Part shown: positions 1 through 8,732 of the stretch, piece after piece | Layout: each line of letters starts with the position of its first letter | Numbering within the stretch: position 1 is the stretch's first letter | DNA from: Bacteroidales bacterium | GTDB lineage: Bacteria > Bacteroidota > Bacteroidia > Bacteroidales > Lentimicrobiaceae | Reading direction: 5' to 3' | Assembly (NCBI GenBank): GCA_016709025.1 | Contig: JADJEQ010000006.1 | Location: forward strand, 223,331-287,330 | DNA: 64,000 nt | Program-made: the position numbers and the translations under genes | The notes under the pieces: generated by a model | What the model was told of the DNA's origin: nothing | The model's input: the letters and a program-made list of their open reading frames with translations, nothing else | The model's database searches: none

Positions 1-45
1 GCGGGGGGGGGGGGGGGTGTGGGGGGGGGGGGGGGGGGGGGGGGG
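1..45. other. Poly-G run at contig end, probable artefact
   Basis: The first 45 bases are G except for a C and a short TGT interruption. Such runs are typical of two-colour sequencing chemistry losing signal, or of a poor assembly end. The open frame reading through it (17-286, glycine-rich start) has no recognisable protein similarity and is not called. Between the G run and the first gene I see only a repeat end at 244-293. Confidence 0.8.
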
Positions 46-243
46 CGCATCAATCTCCAGTTCAATTTCAGTACTTGTTGTAAAATTTCACTCCCTTTTA
101 ATCGGCGGCCGGAATTTCCACCTGCATTTTTCCATACGGATATTTAAAATTAATAACGGGACAAAAGGGCGGGAAGGATCTGGACATTCTGAATGCAAAA
201 TAAATTTCGGATTATGCTCTTTGGGCTGTGACATTTTTATTGA

Positions 244-293
244 AACCCGCCTTAAAGGAAGGGCTTATTCTTTTGACAAAATTTAAACAGTCT
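244..293. repeat. Truncated end of the MITE-like palindromic family
   Basis: This stretch carries the right-hand signature of the family described at 46579-46786: a CCCGCC...AAAGGAAGGGC block, then a spacer, then AAATTTAAACAGTCT at the outer edge. The end matches the right terminus of the 46579 copy almost exactly over the last 15 bases. A matching left half is not convincing, so I call only the right end. Confidence 0.5.
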
Positions 294-300
294 CTTATTT

Positions 301-1491
301 TTAGAAAATAGTATAACCGAACAGAAACGAAAAACTCCGATATTCTGAATACCAGAATGATATTAATTCACCTGGCATATGTCTGGGTATCATCGCCCTG
401 AATTCAGCCAGAAACCTCCTGTTGTATTTATAGCCTATCCCGAAACCCAGGTTACTGCTTGATTTCATTTCTACCTGTAACGGGAAATTGTAATCAATAT
501 CCAGCTTAAGTGGGTAATTAAATGCGATAACTGCATTGACATATACATCAGATTTCTCAGACAAATACATGTGGTAACGCACCCCAACCGGCAATTCGAT
601 AGATTTATAGTCAATGCTGGCTTTGAATACCATATTCTGACCTTCAGCAACGTAATAGAGATAACCCGGTTCTGCTGTCAAAGCCCATTTGTGTTTATTG
701 AAAGGCAGGATATACTCCGCCTCCATTCCAAACTGAAAGGTCGCTTTATAATCAAAGTCAATAGTGTATGTAGAGGTATAATGGCCTATTACTTTAAATG
801 CTGATAAATTGGATCCGGCTTTAAACGTCAGCTTGAAATAATCATATTTTGCCTTTTCTCCCAGATTAATATAATCTGCTTTATCGCACTCATTGAATCT
901 GGTAACAACACTTATCAGGTCTTTTCTGAAATAGTTCAACTGGGCAAGTTCCTGCATTGAAACCGATTCACAGCTCAGGTATTTCCACAATTGCTTCTGG
1001 AAATCCCTGTTGGTGCCAATTACCATATCCTTGGCCAGGAACTGTTTGTAAACCAGCTGTTCAATCGGGTAATTGTCAGATTCAATAAAGTACCTTTCCA
1101 CATTATTAAACTGATATTCATACAAGCGGTGCTTTCCATCGACCAGAATCCTCAGGAATAACTGCTCCTCAAAAAAATCCGGTTCGCGATTATGACCCAA
1201 TTCCTTGAACAGATCACTTGAACGGTCAATCTTTACCTTTTTCCTTACAAACCTGAGTTTATCATAAACTCCGAATTCACTTACTGAGTCAATACCAAGC
1301 AAGACCGATTGGCCTGCTGCCGTTGATTTATAATGAAAGTCCAATGGATAATCCGACCAGTTTTTATTCCTGATCAGCCCTTCGGTTCTCTCACCATTAT
1401 TAGATATGTAATAGCCTTTCTCGTATAAAATTTGCGCATAAGTTGCTATTGACATGCAGAAAATCAATCCGATAATAAATGTCTTTTTCAT
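301..1491 (-). CDS. Outer-membrane beta-barrel-like protein (paralogue A)
   Basis: A 396-residue exported protein of unknown function. It opens with a signal peptide (MKKTFIIGLIFCMSIATYAQ) and the mature part begins with YEKGYY. The first half has conserved blocks EEQLFLRILVDGKH and FNECD. The second half alternates short amphipathic strands and ends in an aromatic-rich strand finishing FGYTIF, as in outer-membrane barrels. The open frame extends 31 codons upstream, but the internal ATG at 1491 is chosen: it begins the signal peptide and gives the same length as the paralogue at 1587-2777. Barrel topology is inferred; no function is known. Confidence 0.75.
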   Translation of the reverse strand: MKKTFIIGLIFCMSIATYAQILYEKGYYISNNGERTEGLIRNKNWSDYPLDFHYKSTAAGQSVLLGIDSVSEFGVYDKLRFVRKKVKIDRSSDLFKELGHNREPDFFEEQLFLRILVDGKHRLYEYQFNNVERYFIESDNYPIEQLVYKQFLAKDMVIGTNRDFQKQLWKYLSCESVSMQELAQLNYFRKDLISVVTRFNECDKADYINLGEKAKYDYFKLTFKAGSNLSAFKVIGHYTSTYTIDFDYKATFQFGMEAEYILPFNKHKWALTAEPGYLYYVAEGQNMVFKASIDYKSIELPVGVRYHMYLSEKSDVYVNAVIAFNYPLKLDIDYNFPLQVEMKSSSNLGFGIGYKYNRRFLAEFRAMIPRHMPGELISFWYSEYRSFSFLFGYTIF

Positions 1492-1586
1492 TTCAGGCAG
1501 GAGTAAAAGATACAGAATCGAACGTTTTTGTGTTAAAAAGTTAAGCCCTCCCGGAGAATTCTTTGCTGGTTGTGTCCTTAACAAAA

Positions 1587-2777
1587 CTATAAAAATGTAT
1601 ATCCGAATATAAAAGAGTAGGAATTATAGTCAGTATACCAGAAATAATAATTTACCAGCAAATTCCGCATGATTCCGGCCCTGAATTCCATACTGAACCT
1701 GTTTTTGAATTTATAACCAAGACCAAAGGCTGCACTCAAATTGGTGTTTATTTCAAGTCCCTGATATGAATTGTAATTAATTTCAGAATTGAATGCATAA
1801 TTGAACACTGCAGACCCATTGATAAAGACGCTTGAATTTTCTCCAAAAAAGAAATAGTGCCTTAATCCGACCGGTAATTCAAACGAGTGGTAATTTAATT
1901 CAGCATTTGCCGATTGTGAGCTTCCCTCTCCCTCATAATATAGGAATCCCGGTTCAGCAATAATTGCCCATTTATTTTTATTGAATGGCAAAATAAACTC
2001 AGTTTCAATGCCAAACTGAAATCCGGGCCTGGTTTCAAACTTCATTTCTTTATTCAGGATGTTTGAGTTTCCTATGGAGAGTGTGGTAATATTGAGCCCT
2101 GGCCTAAGCGTCAGATTGAAAAAATCATAACCTGATTTATTATTATACCTCACATACCCGGCGTTATCACACTCATTGAATTTTTCAAAAAGCCTGATCA
2201 GGGCTCTTCTTTCATAATCAGTGTTTTTAATCTCCGGCATTGTTATGGCATCGCATCTGAGGTGTAACCAGAGTTGTTTTCTGAAATCGTTGTTTGATGC
2301 AACCACTCTTTTCTCAGTGAGATAACTCTTAAAAATAAGTTGCTCAATAGCTGACTTGTCAGATTCAATAAAAAACCTCCTCAGATTACCATCCAGGTAT
2401 TCATACAAACTGTGTTTACCCTCAATCAGCACCCTTAAGAAAAGCTGCTCTTCATTGAATACAGGTGCCCTTTCCAGGCTCAATTCATCGTTAAGTTCAC
2501 TTGACCGGTCAATTTTGACGGTTTTCCTGATGTATCTTGACAGACCAATCACTCCGAATTCTGCAACTGAGTCCATTGTCATTTTAACAGGCTGATCTGT
2601 TTCAGTTTCGATAAAAAGAAAATCGGACGGATTGCTCTGCCAGTCGATATTTTTGATCAACCCTTCTGTTCTTTGACCTTCATTGTTTAAATAGTATCCT
2701 TTTTCATAGGTTATCTGAGAATAAATACTTGTGGATAAGATGAATAATAAAAAAATAAGCAATGGTTTTTTAAACAT
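1587..2777 (-). CDS. Outer-membrane beta-barrel-like protein (paralogue B)
   Basis: A 396-residue protein clearly related to its downstream neighbour at 301-1491 over the whole length. Shared blocks include YEKGYY, TEGLI, KIDRSSEL, EEQLFLRVL, GKHSLYEY, FIESD, FNECD, ILPFNKNKWA, EPGFLYY and the final FGYT. It has an N-terminal signal peptide ending near ...STSIYSQ. The two genes lie 95 bases apart in the same direction and look like a tandem duplication, probably cotranscribed. The kor-type operon upstream ends in its own terminator at 2829-2858, so this pair is a separate unit. Function unknown; surface or periplasmic location inferred. Confidence 0.75.
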   Translation of the reverse strand: MFKKPLLIFLLFILSTSIYSQITYEKGYYLNNEGQRTEGLIKNIDWQSNPSDFLFIETETDQPVKMTMDSVAEFGVIGLSRYIRKTVKIDRSSELNDELSLERAPVFNEEQLFLRVLIEGKHSLYEYLDGNLRRFFIESDKSAIEQLIFKSYLTEKRVVASNNDFRKQLWLHLRCDAITMPEIKNTDYERRALIRLFEKFNECDNAGYVRYNNKSGYDFFNLTLRPGLNITTLSIGNSNILNKEMKFETRPGFQFGIETEFILPFNKNKWAIIAEPGFLYYEGEGSSQSANAELNYHSFELPVGLRHYFFFGENSSVFINGSAVFNYAFNSEINYNSYQGLEINTNLSAAFGLGYKFKNRFSMEFRAGIMRNLLVNYYFWYTDYNSYSFIFGYTFL

Positions 2778-2828
2778 GTTATTGGTTTCTTATTACAATA
2801 AATGAATGTATCCTGATATATGATATGG

Positions 2829-2858
2829 AAAACCTCCGGACAGAATCCGGAGGTTTTT
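2829..2858 (-). terminator. Rho-independent terminator of the 2-oxoacid oxidoreductase operon
   Basis: Twelve-base perfect stem (AAAACCTCCGGA / TCCGGAGGTTTT) with a CAGAA loop, ending in a T run when read on the minus strand. It lies 28 bases past the stop of the last subunit gene. Confidence 0.85.
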
Positions 2859-2886
2859 GGTTGATTGGTGTGTGTGTAAGCGTAAT

Positions 2887-3441
2887 CTAATTCAATAAAT
2901 GCACTGCTTTTACTATCTCTTTGCCTTTGGCAATGGCTTTTTCATTTTCCGGGATCATACCATGATGACGTTTTGGCAATGATTTCTCAAGACCTTTATG
3001 AATATATTCCGGCTGAACTATGGGTTTCAGTTTAAGATAGCCGCCAAGTACGACCATATTGAAAACCTTCGACAACCCGACCTTGGAAGCCTCATCGGCG
3101 GCTTCAATCGTGTATACATTGATGTCTTTGCGCGCCGGATGGCGGGTAATCCCGTTGGGATCATAAATAAGCAAACCTCCCGGTTTCACAGTTTTCTCGA
3201 ATTTATCCATCGATTGCTGGTTAAGAATGATGGCGGTATCGAAAAAGTTAACGATGGGGGAGCTGATGCGCTCATCGCTGATGATGACAATCACATTGGC
3301 TGTTCCACCGCGCATTTCGGGTCCGTAGGATGGCATCCAGCTGACTTCCTTGTTTTCCATTACACCTGAATACGCCAGGATTTTACCCATGGAAAGGACC
3401 CCTTGTCCGCCAAATCCTGCTATGATGATTTCTTCTGTCAT
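2887..3441 (-). CDS. 2-oxoacid:ferredoxin oxidoreductase, gamma subunit
   Basis: A 184-residue gamma subunit of a four-subunit 2-oxoacid:ferredoxin oxidoreductase. It shows the family pattern from the start: GFGGQGVLSMGKILA at residues 9-23, then SYGPEMRGG, then the segment ending FFDTAIILNQ. The gamma subunit packs against the alpha/beta core that turns 2-oxoacid, CoA and oxidised ferredoxin into acyl-CoA, CO2 and reduced ferredoxin in the cytoplasm. It is the last gene of the operon delta-alpha-beta-gamma read on the minus strand, with a terminator just behind. The substrate (2-oxoglutarate, branched-chain 2-oxoacid or pyruvate) cannot be fixed from sequence. Confidence 0.93.
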   Translation of the reverse strand: MTEEIIIAGFGGQGVLSMGKILAYSGVMENKEVSWMPSYGPEMRGGTANVIVIISDERISSPIVNFFDTAIILNQQSMDKFEKTVKPGGLLIYDPNGITRHPARKDINVYTIEAADEASKVGLSKVFNMVVLGGYLKLKPIVQPEYIHKGLEKSLPKRHHGMIPENEKAIAKGKEIVKAVHLLN

Positions 3442-3532
3442 TGCTTGTATTTTTAAATTTTCATTACGCGGTATGCTGTTATTCCGGCATTTCCGAATTG
3501 GAATTCAGAAAAAGTATCGTCAGATAAGAATT

Positions 3533-3570
3533 CTAACTTTTTACTTTGTACTTTTTACTTTGTACTTGAT
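3533..3570. repeat. Seven-base periodic ACTTTnn tract
   Basis: Five to six degenerate copies of a heptamer around ACTTTTT / ACTTTGT fill the spacer between the beta and gamma subunit genes. Similar ACTTTnn tracts lie at 17043-17250, 17505-17577 and 43985-44050. Confidence 0.75.
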
Positions 3571-3572
3571 TT

Positions 3573-4349
3573 TCACTCTTCATTAACCTTGATATCGCCC
3601 AGCGGATAGTATGGAAACATATTCTCCACCATCCATTCGTTCGATTTCACAGGCGCCATTTTCCAGCCTGAGTTGCAGTTGGAAACGATTTCAACAAACG
3701 AAAGTCCCTTGTTAAGTTTCTGATTTTCAAAAGCTTTACGGATTGCCTTTTTTGTCCGTCGAACATTTGCAGGTGTGTGCACCGCCTGACGTGTAACATA
3801 GATTGTCCCTGGAAGCTGGGCAACAAGCTCAGTCATCTTCAGTGGATTACCCATCGTTGCAACATCCCGTCCGTAAGGCGAGGTGGAGGATTTCATGCCT
3901 GGAAGGGTTGTGGGAGCCATCTGGCCACCGGTCATCCCGTAGATCCCGTTGTTGATAAAGATAATTACGATGTTTTCCCCGCGGTTGCATGCATGAATAG
4001 TTTCTGCAGTACCAATCGCAGCAAGATCACCATCACCCTGGTAGGTGAACACAAACTTTTCGGGGTGAAGTCGTTTAACAGCAGTTGCAACTGCCGGAGC
4101 GCGACCATGAGCGGCCTGCTGCATGTCGATGTTCATAAACTCATAAGCCAGTACTGAACAACCAACCGGTGCAATGCCGATTGTTTTGTCCTGGATTCCC
4201 ATTTCATCCAGCACTTCCATCAAAATGCGGTGGGCAGTGCCGTGACCACAACCCGGACAATAGCTTAACGCCTTGTCGGTCATGAGGTCTGTTTTCTTAT
4301 AGATCAGATTTTCCGGTTGCCGGATTTCTTCTTTGGTGATATTGGCCAT
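3573..4349 (-). CDS. 2-oxoacid:ferredoxin oxidoreductase, beta subunit (TPP-binding)
   Basis: A 258-residue thiamine-diphosphate-binding subunit. CPGCGHG at residues 31-37 and the metal/TPP motif GDGD at 105-108 followed by NNGIYGMTGGQ are diagnostic. There is no extra ferredoxin domain, so the iron-sulfur clusters are supplied by the delta subunit encoded upstream. Five bases separate it from the alpha subunit gene, so translation is probably coupled. The gamma gene follows after 131 bases that contain a heptamer repeat. Confidence 0.95.
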   Translation of the reverse strand: MANITKEEIRQPENLIYKKTDLMTDKALSYCPGCGHGTAHRILMEVLDEMGIQDKTIGIAPVGCSVLAYEFMNIDMQQAAHGRAPAVATAVKRLHPEKFVFTYQGDGDLAAIGTAETIHACNRGENIVIIFINNGIYGMTGGQMAPTTLPGMKSSTSPYGRDVATMGNPLKMTELVAQLPGTIYVTRQAVHTPANVRRTKKAIRKAFENQKLNKGLSFVEIVSNCNSGWKMAPVKSNEWMVENMFPYYPLGDIKVNEE

Positions 4350-4354
4350 GATGA

Positions 4355-5437
4355 TTATCCTCCGATTATTTTTTTGTGCATTGCTTCAACGACCTCGGTA
4401 GGCGAGGGGATGATTCCACCCATCCTGCCAAAATGCTCGACCTTAACCCTGCATCCTACTGCAAGTCTCACATCTTCAATCATCTGACCGGCGCTCATTT
4501 CAACCGTTAAAATCCCTTTCACCTGATCGGCCAGCTTTGCGATAATGGCAGAAGGGAAGGGGAAGAGGGTTATCGGGCGCAGAAGACCAACTTTTATTCC
4601 TTCGGCCCTCAACAGGTCAACGGCTTTCTGACTCAGACGGGCGCTGGTTCCGTAAGCAACGATCAGGTATTCAGCATCGTCGCAACTGATGGCTTCATAA
4701 CGGGTTTCATTCTTTTCCATTTCCCGGTACTTGGCCTGAAGCGCGATGTTATGCAATTCCTGTTTACCAGAATCCAGATCGAGTGAAGTAATGATGTTGC
4801 GTTCGCGGTCTTTGGTTTTGCCGGTAGTTGCCCAGGGGGTATTTTTAATAATTTCTTCTTCGGTAAAACGGGGCTGTTGGTCTTCCAGTTCAACCTTCTC
4901 CATCATTTGCCCGATGGCACCATCAGAAAGAACAAGCACCGGATTGCGGTATTTGAAAGCCAGTTCAAAACCAAGTTTCGCAAAATCAGCCATTTCCTGA
5001 ACAGATGCAGGTGCGAGTACCAGCAATTTGTAATCGCCATGTCCTCCACCCTTGGTCGACTGAAAATAATCTGACTGGGATGGCTGTATGGTTCCGAGTC
5101 CCGGACCTCCACGAACAACATTGAGAATAACGCATGGAAGCTCAGCCCCGGCTATGTAAGATATGCCTTCCTGTTTCAAACTGATTCCGGGGCTTGATGA
5201 CGAGGTAAGAACACGCTTTCCGCATGCCGCTCCGCCATAAACCATATTGATGGCCGCAACTTCGCTTTCAGCCTGAAGTACAATCATACCGGTGCGTTCG
5301 TGAGGCTTTTCAGCCATCAGGTATTCCATAACTTCCGACTGAGGTGTGATCGGGTAACCGAAGTATCCATCGGCACCAGCCCTGATGGCAGCTTCAGCAA
5401 AGGCTTCATTGCCTTTCATTAATCTGAGTTCTTTCAT
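4355..5437 (-). CDS. vorB: 2-oxoacid:ferredoxin oxidoreductase, alpha subunit (VorB type)
   Basis: A 360-residue alpha subunit covering the pyrimidine-binding domain (GYPITPQSE near residue 27, the substrate-side TP motif) and the following transketolase-C-like domain. Length and opening (KGNEAFAEAAIRAGADGYFGYP) match the class usually annotated as 3-methyl-2-oxobutanoate dehydrogenase VorB in Bacteroidota. The related KorA is close, so the substrate assignment is tentative. It sits second in the delta-alpha-beta-gamma operon, 22 bases after the ferredoxin gene. With an aminotransferase upstream, oxidation of amino-acid-derived 2-oxoacids is a reasonable inference. Confidence 0.9.
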   Translation of the reverse strand: MKELRLMKGNEAFAEAAIRAGADGYFGYPITPQSEVMEYLMAEKPHERTGMIVLQAESEVAAINMVYGGAACGKRVLTSSSSPGISLKQEGISYIAGAELPCVILNVVRGGPGLGTIQPSQSDYFQSTKGGGHGDYKLLVLAPASVQEMADFAKLGFELAFKYRNPVLVLSDGAIGQMMEKVELEDQQPRFTEEEIIKNTPWATTGKTKDRERNIITSLDLDSGKQELHNIALQAKYREMEKNETRYEAISCDDAEYLIVAYGTSARLSQKAVDLLRAEGIKVGLLRPITLFPFPSAIIAKLADQVKGILTVEMSAGQMIEDVRLAVGCRVKVEHFGRMGGIIPSPTEVVEAMHKKIIGG

Positions 5438-5459
5438 AAACTTTCAGTAATTTAAATTC

Positions 5460-5684
5460 TTATTCCACTTTTTTCCTGTACACAGTGATCACACCATCAG
5501 GACAAACGATGGCACAATTGGCGCATCCAATGCACTCTTCGTTTATGGTTTCGGCATAGTTGTATCCTTTGCCGTTTACATTTTTCGATAAGGCGATAAC
5601 ATCATTTGGGCAGGCAGGTATGCAAACTCCGCATCCTTTGCATTTTTCGATGTCAATCACAATATCACCTACGACTTTTGCCAT
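5460..5684 (-). CDS. 2-oxoacid:ferredoxin oxidoreductase, delta subunit (2[4Fe-4S] ferredoxin)
   Basis: A 74-residue bacterial-type ferredoxin with two complete CxxCxxCxxxC motifs at Cys15/18/21/25 and Cys51/54/57/61, each followed by proline. This is the electron-transfer delta subunit of the enzyme encoded by the next three genes. It is the first gene of the operon, so a promoter should lie in 5685-5857; I could not identify a clear consensus there. Confidence 0.93.
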   Translation of the reverse strand: MAKVVGDIVIDIEKCKGCGVCIPACPNDVIALSKNVNGKGYNYAETINEECIGCANCAIVCPDGVITVYRKKVE

Positions 5685-5857
5685 AATATTTTTGTTAGAT
5701 TTTTCAGTGTTTTTGATGCTGCGAAATTAGGATATTTTTATCATTCCCTTGTCCGCAATCGTTTGCATTTTATTCAATTGACCATTATTTATAACCATTT
5801 TAAACTGAAATTCCGGCGCCCTGGAATCCGGGTATGAAACCGGCATCCTTTGCGGCC

Positions 5858-7189
5858 TTAAACAGTATGGTGTAAATGGAATTTTTTAAGACGTTCCTCC
5901 AGGTCAGGAAACTGAGACGGTTTCACCAGCGAAACACAGGCCCTCAATCCTTCAAGCCTTTCGCTGCCGGTAATCGCCAGTGAAATGGCGCTGATGCCAT
6001 AATAGAACAGCTCCTCGATCAACTCTTCACCGGTAAATCCCGGGTAGGCGATGGTGAAATAAAAACCATCGGCAATCGGTTTGTCAACATCGGTATCGTA
6101 AACAATGTTGAAGCCGTTTTCGGTAAAAAGTTTCTTCATAATGTGGGCCTTCTCACCATAGAGTTTAACATCTTCCACAAAATTGAACCGGCCTTCATTG
6201 GCTGCTTTAAGCATGGCTGCAAGCGCATACTGCGCTGAATGAGCAGTTCCTGAACTCAATGCATATACAGTCCCGAAGATCATCGCTTTTCCGAAAATAT
6301 CACTGTTGTAATACCGCTTGAGGCCGGGTGCCTGTCTGTGAAACAATTCGTTCGAAATAACCATCATGCCGATGCGTTGTCCGGCATAACTGAAAACCTT
6401 CGAGCTTGAAATAAACAGGATGTAATTGCTTGTATAATTGGCAACTGTTGGCTGGTAAGGTGGTTGTCCGGGTTGTGAATAATCCTTGCGGAAATCCATT
6501 CCGAAATAAGCCAGGTCTTCGCAGATTATCACATTGTATTTATTTGACAACTCGCCGATAATCTCAAGCTCTTCTTCAGTGAAACAAATCCAGGAAGGAT
6601 TGTTTGGATTGGAATATAAAACCGAATGGATGTTGCCTTTTACAAAATAGGACTCCAGTTTCTCCCTTAATTTTTCACCGCGGTAGTTATAAACATCAAA
6701 GCTCTCAAATTTCTGCCCCAGTACTTTATGTTGTTGCTTATGAACAGGAAACCCGGGATCTATAAACAAGGTAGTGTCCCGTTCTTCATCCATCCGGGCC
6801 AGGGTAAGAAATGCAGCAAAACTGCCCTGCATAGAACCAACGGTAGGAATACAGGCTTCGGGCGATACCTCAATGTTCATAAAATTCTTTACGAATCGCG
6901 AAATCTCATTCTTTAGCCCGGGTGTGCCATCTATGTCGGGATAGACAGCAGCAACGCCATTCCTGAGCGCTTCAATTTCAGCTTCTGTACCAATGGATGA
7001 TGGCTTAAGACCTGGAATTCCCATTTCCATACGGATGTATTTCATCCCGGTCTCACGTTCGATATTATCTATCAACCGCTTGATTTCCCGAATACTTGCT
7101 TTGCCCACACAGGGAAGGTTCATTTCCCCGATCAGACGCTTCACAGAATCATAGTTGATGGGCGTTTCGTTTTTAAATACTTCTTTCAT
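5858..7189 (-). CDS. PLP-dependent aminotransferase, class I/II
   Basis: A 443-residue fold-type I aminotransferase. The cofactor lysine is Lys264 in SSSKVFSYAGQR, and YSNPNNPSW plus CEDLAYFG give the usual Asn and Asp contacts to PLP. It is longer at the N terminus than typical aspartate aminotransferases. It lies in the same direction as, and 173 bases before, the 2-oxoacid:ferredoxin oxidoreductase operon, so it may provide 2-oxoacids from amino acids for that enzyme. The amino-acid substrate cannot be read from the sequence. Confidence 0.85.
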   Translation of the reverse strand: MKEVFKNETPINYDSVKRLIGEMNLPCVGKASIREIKRLIDNIERETGMKYIRMEMGIPGLKPSSIGTEAEIEALRNGVAAVYPDIDGTPGLKNEISRFVKNFMNIEVSPEACIPTVGSMQGSFAAFLTLARMDEERDTTLFIDPGFPVHKQQHKVLGQKFESFDVYNYRGEKLREKLESYFVKGNIHSVLYSNPNNPSWICFTEEELEIIGELSNKYNVIICEDLAYFGMDFRKDYSQPGQPPYQPTVANYTSNYILFISSSKVFSYAGQRIGMMVISNELFHRQAPGLKRYYNSDIFGKAMIFGTVYALSSGTAHSAQYALAAMLKAANEGRFNFVEDVKLYGEKAHIMKKLFTENGFNIVYDTDVDKPIADGFYFTIAYPGFTGEELIEELFYYGISAISLAITGSERLEGLRACVSLVKPSQFPDLEERLKKFHLHHTV

Positions 7190-7555
7190 ATTTTGTCGTG
7201 TGGTTGGTTGGTTTGTCAGACAGCCATAAAAATCAGGTGCTCGAAGAATTCCTGTTGTGAAATGATTAAATTTATATCAAACTCAAAATAAATGATTTAC
7301 AAAAATAAAATCACTTAGTGTAAGCCTGATTCCAGAAATGGAACAGGGTGGCAAGTTATTGAATTGTGTCAACATGGCAAGGGATTCTGAAAAAAAAGCC
7401 GGGATAGTTTTTTGTGCAAAAAAACCTGGAAAAAGGTTGGCAAGTCAGGACTTCTCAACCCCCAGCCTTGTAGAATAAATCTGCAAAATTTTGAATTTTT
7501 AAAATTGAGCCTGCTCCGAAAAGACAATAAAGAAACTTAGACACCAAGTCACCAG

Positions 7556-7596
7556 GACACCAAATCATGATGTTTGGGTTTTAGTGATTTGGTGTC
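7556..7596. repeat. Inverted repeat
   Basis: GACACCAAATCA at 7556-7567 is the exact reverse complement of TGATTTGGTGTC at 7585-7596, giving a 12-base stem with a 17-base loop. A related but inexact GACACCAAGTC lies just before. It lies in a 595-base gene-free spacer (7190-7784) that otherwise holds only the palindrome at 7639-7773. Confidence 0.6.
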
Positions 7597-7638
7597 AAAA
7601 AATTAGTTTTCTGATTAGACTCAAATTTAAATGGCAAT

Positions 7639-7773
7639 ACGTGTTGTGCGGTTAAATTTTTAATGCACTGATAGTGAGTTTTTTTGAAGTCAATGTCATG
7701 TTGAGCGGAGTCGAAACAGACTTTGACTTCATCCACGCAGTCAAGATGTTATATTTGTAACCGCACAACACGT
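7639..7773. repeat. Nested palindrome of about 135 bp, possible MITE remnant
   Basis: The outer arms are a perfect 16-base inverted repeat (ACGTGTTGTGCGGTTA at 7639-7654 and its complement at 7758-7773). Inside lie GAAGTCAATGTC (7686-7697) and GACTTTGACTTC (7719-7730), complementary at 11 of 12 positions. No reading frame is carried. The structure ends just before the stop codon of the membrane protein gene at 7785. Confidence 0.6.
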
Positions 7774-7784
7774 TAGCAATATAT

Positions 7785-8474
7785 CTATTTTCCCTTATTT
7801 ACTGCAATCGCCAGAATCAATCCCAAAGCTATGCCCAGAATTGCAGCAAAAAGTACCTGGTAATCAGGTGGAAGTAAAAATGTTATGGTATGTGCCGGAT
7901 ACCAGAAAAATGGAATGGTCTTTTTAAACACGAAGTTCCATTGAACATCCCAGTTTAAGTTTCCGATGATTCCCCTGAAATCGATTGGTGTAAACAAACC
8001 CTTCAATGTTCCGCCGGTATTGGTAATATGGGTATCGGTTATCTTGTGCAACGTCATCATCAAAGGGGCATAAATTGAATTCATAAAGACACTGATGCAG
8101 AAGGCTACAAACAATTTATCCATTGTGAAACCTCCCTTAATAGCCTCACCGGCATTCTCCATGCCCATATATGTCAGAAAAGAGACCGTTCCTGAACTGA
8201 AAATCACAAAGGCCAGCTTGATGGTGAGCCCGAGAAATCCCCAAACTGCAGCCCGTGGCAAAATCCCGAAACCCGGAGCATTGTATTTACCGGTTTTGAT
8301 TCTCAAACCAATGACTTCACCAAGGGTGGCAAGTATGGCAAACTTCACAAAACTCATGATCATCCCATGCTCCTTGTTAAAGCTATTGTAGGTATTGAAT
8401 ACATCAGCCGAAATAAAGAACGGAAGAAAGAAAAGGATCAGACAGCAAACAAAGAGAAGATCGGAACGTTTCAT
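7785..8474 (-). CDS. Multi-pass membrane protein, Mpv17/PMP22-like
   Basis: A 229-residue integral membrane protein with about four to five hydrophobic segments (roughly residues 6-23, 43-56, 70-95, 120-142, 205-225). The C-terminal region FFWYPAHTITFLLPPDYQ followed by a last membrane segment resembles the WP...NF..VP..YR signature of the Mpv17/PMP22 family. This is recognised by eye and needs a profile search. No enzymatic motif is visible. It stands alone between two repeat-rich spacers. An inner-membrane location is likely. Confidence 0.6.
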   Translation of the reverse strand: MKRSDLLFVCCLILFFLPFFISADVFNTYNSFNKEHGMIMSFVKFAILATLGEVIGLRIKTGKYNAPGFGILPRAAVWGFLGLTIKLAFVIFSSGTVSFLTYMGMENAGEAIKGGFTMDKLFVAFCISVFMNSIYAPLMMTLHKITDTHITNTGGTLKGLFTPIDFRGIIGNLNWDVQWNFVFKKTIPFFWYPAHTITFLLPPDYQVLFAAILGIALGLILAIAVNKGK

Positions 8475-8610
8475 AAAAGACGTTTTGGAAAAATAACCGC
8501 AAAGATAGAAGGTTGGAGGGGAAATTAATTTCTAATTTCTAATTTTCAAATTCTAATGGATATTGAGTAGCACGGGTCATGAAGGTAGAATGAGTGAAGA
8601 AGGCAAAGGC

Positions 8611-8670
8611 TTAGGTTAAGGTTAAGGTTAAGGTTAAGGTTAAGGTTAAGGTTAAGGTTAAGGTTAAGGG
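8611..8670. repeat. (GGTTAA)n hexamer tandem repeat
   Basis: About nine to ten almost perfect copies of GGTTAA, flanked by unique sequence. It is 180 bases before the DUF5995 gene. The near-perfect copies suggest recent expansion or ongoing slippage. Confidence 0.95.
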
Positions 8671-8732
8671 ATGGAATGAGATTAGGAGGCAAGAGGGGAT
8701 AAAAGTTTCATTTGCTTCTTCATTCTTTCTAA

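Noticed and set aside
17..286. Open frame running out of the poly-G stretch
   Set aside because: Glycine-rich start is encoded by the artefactual G run and the remainder has no protein-like pattern.
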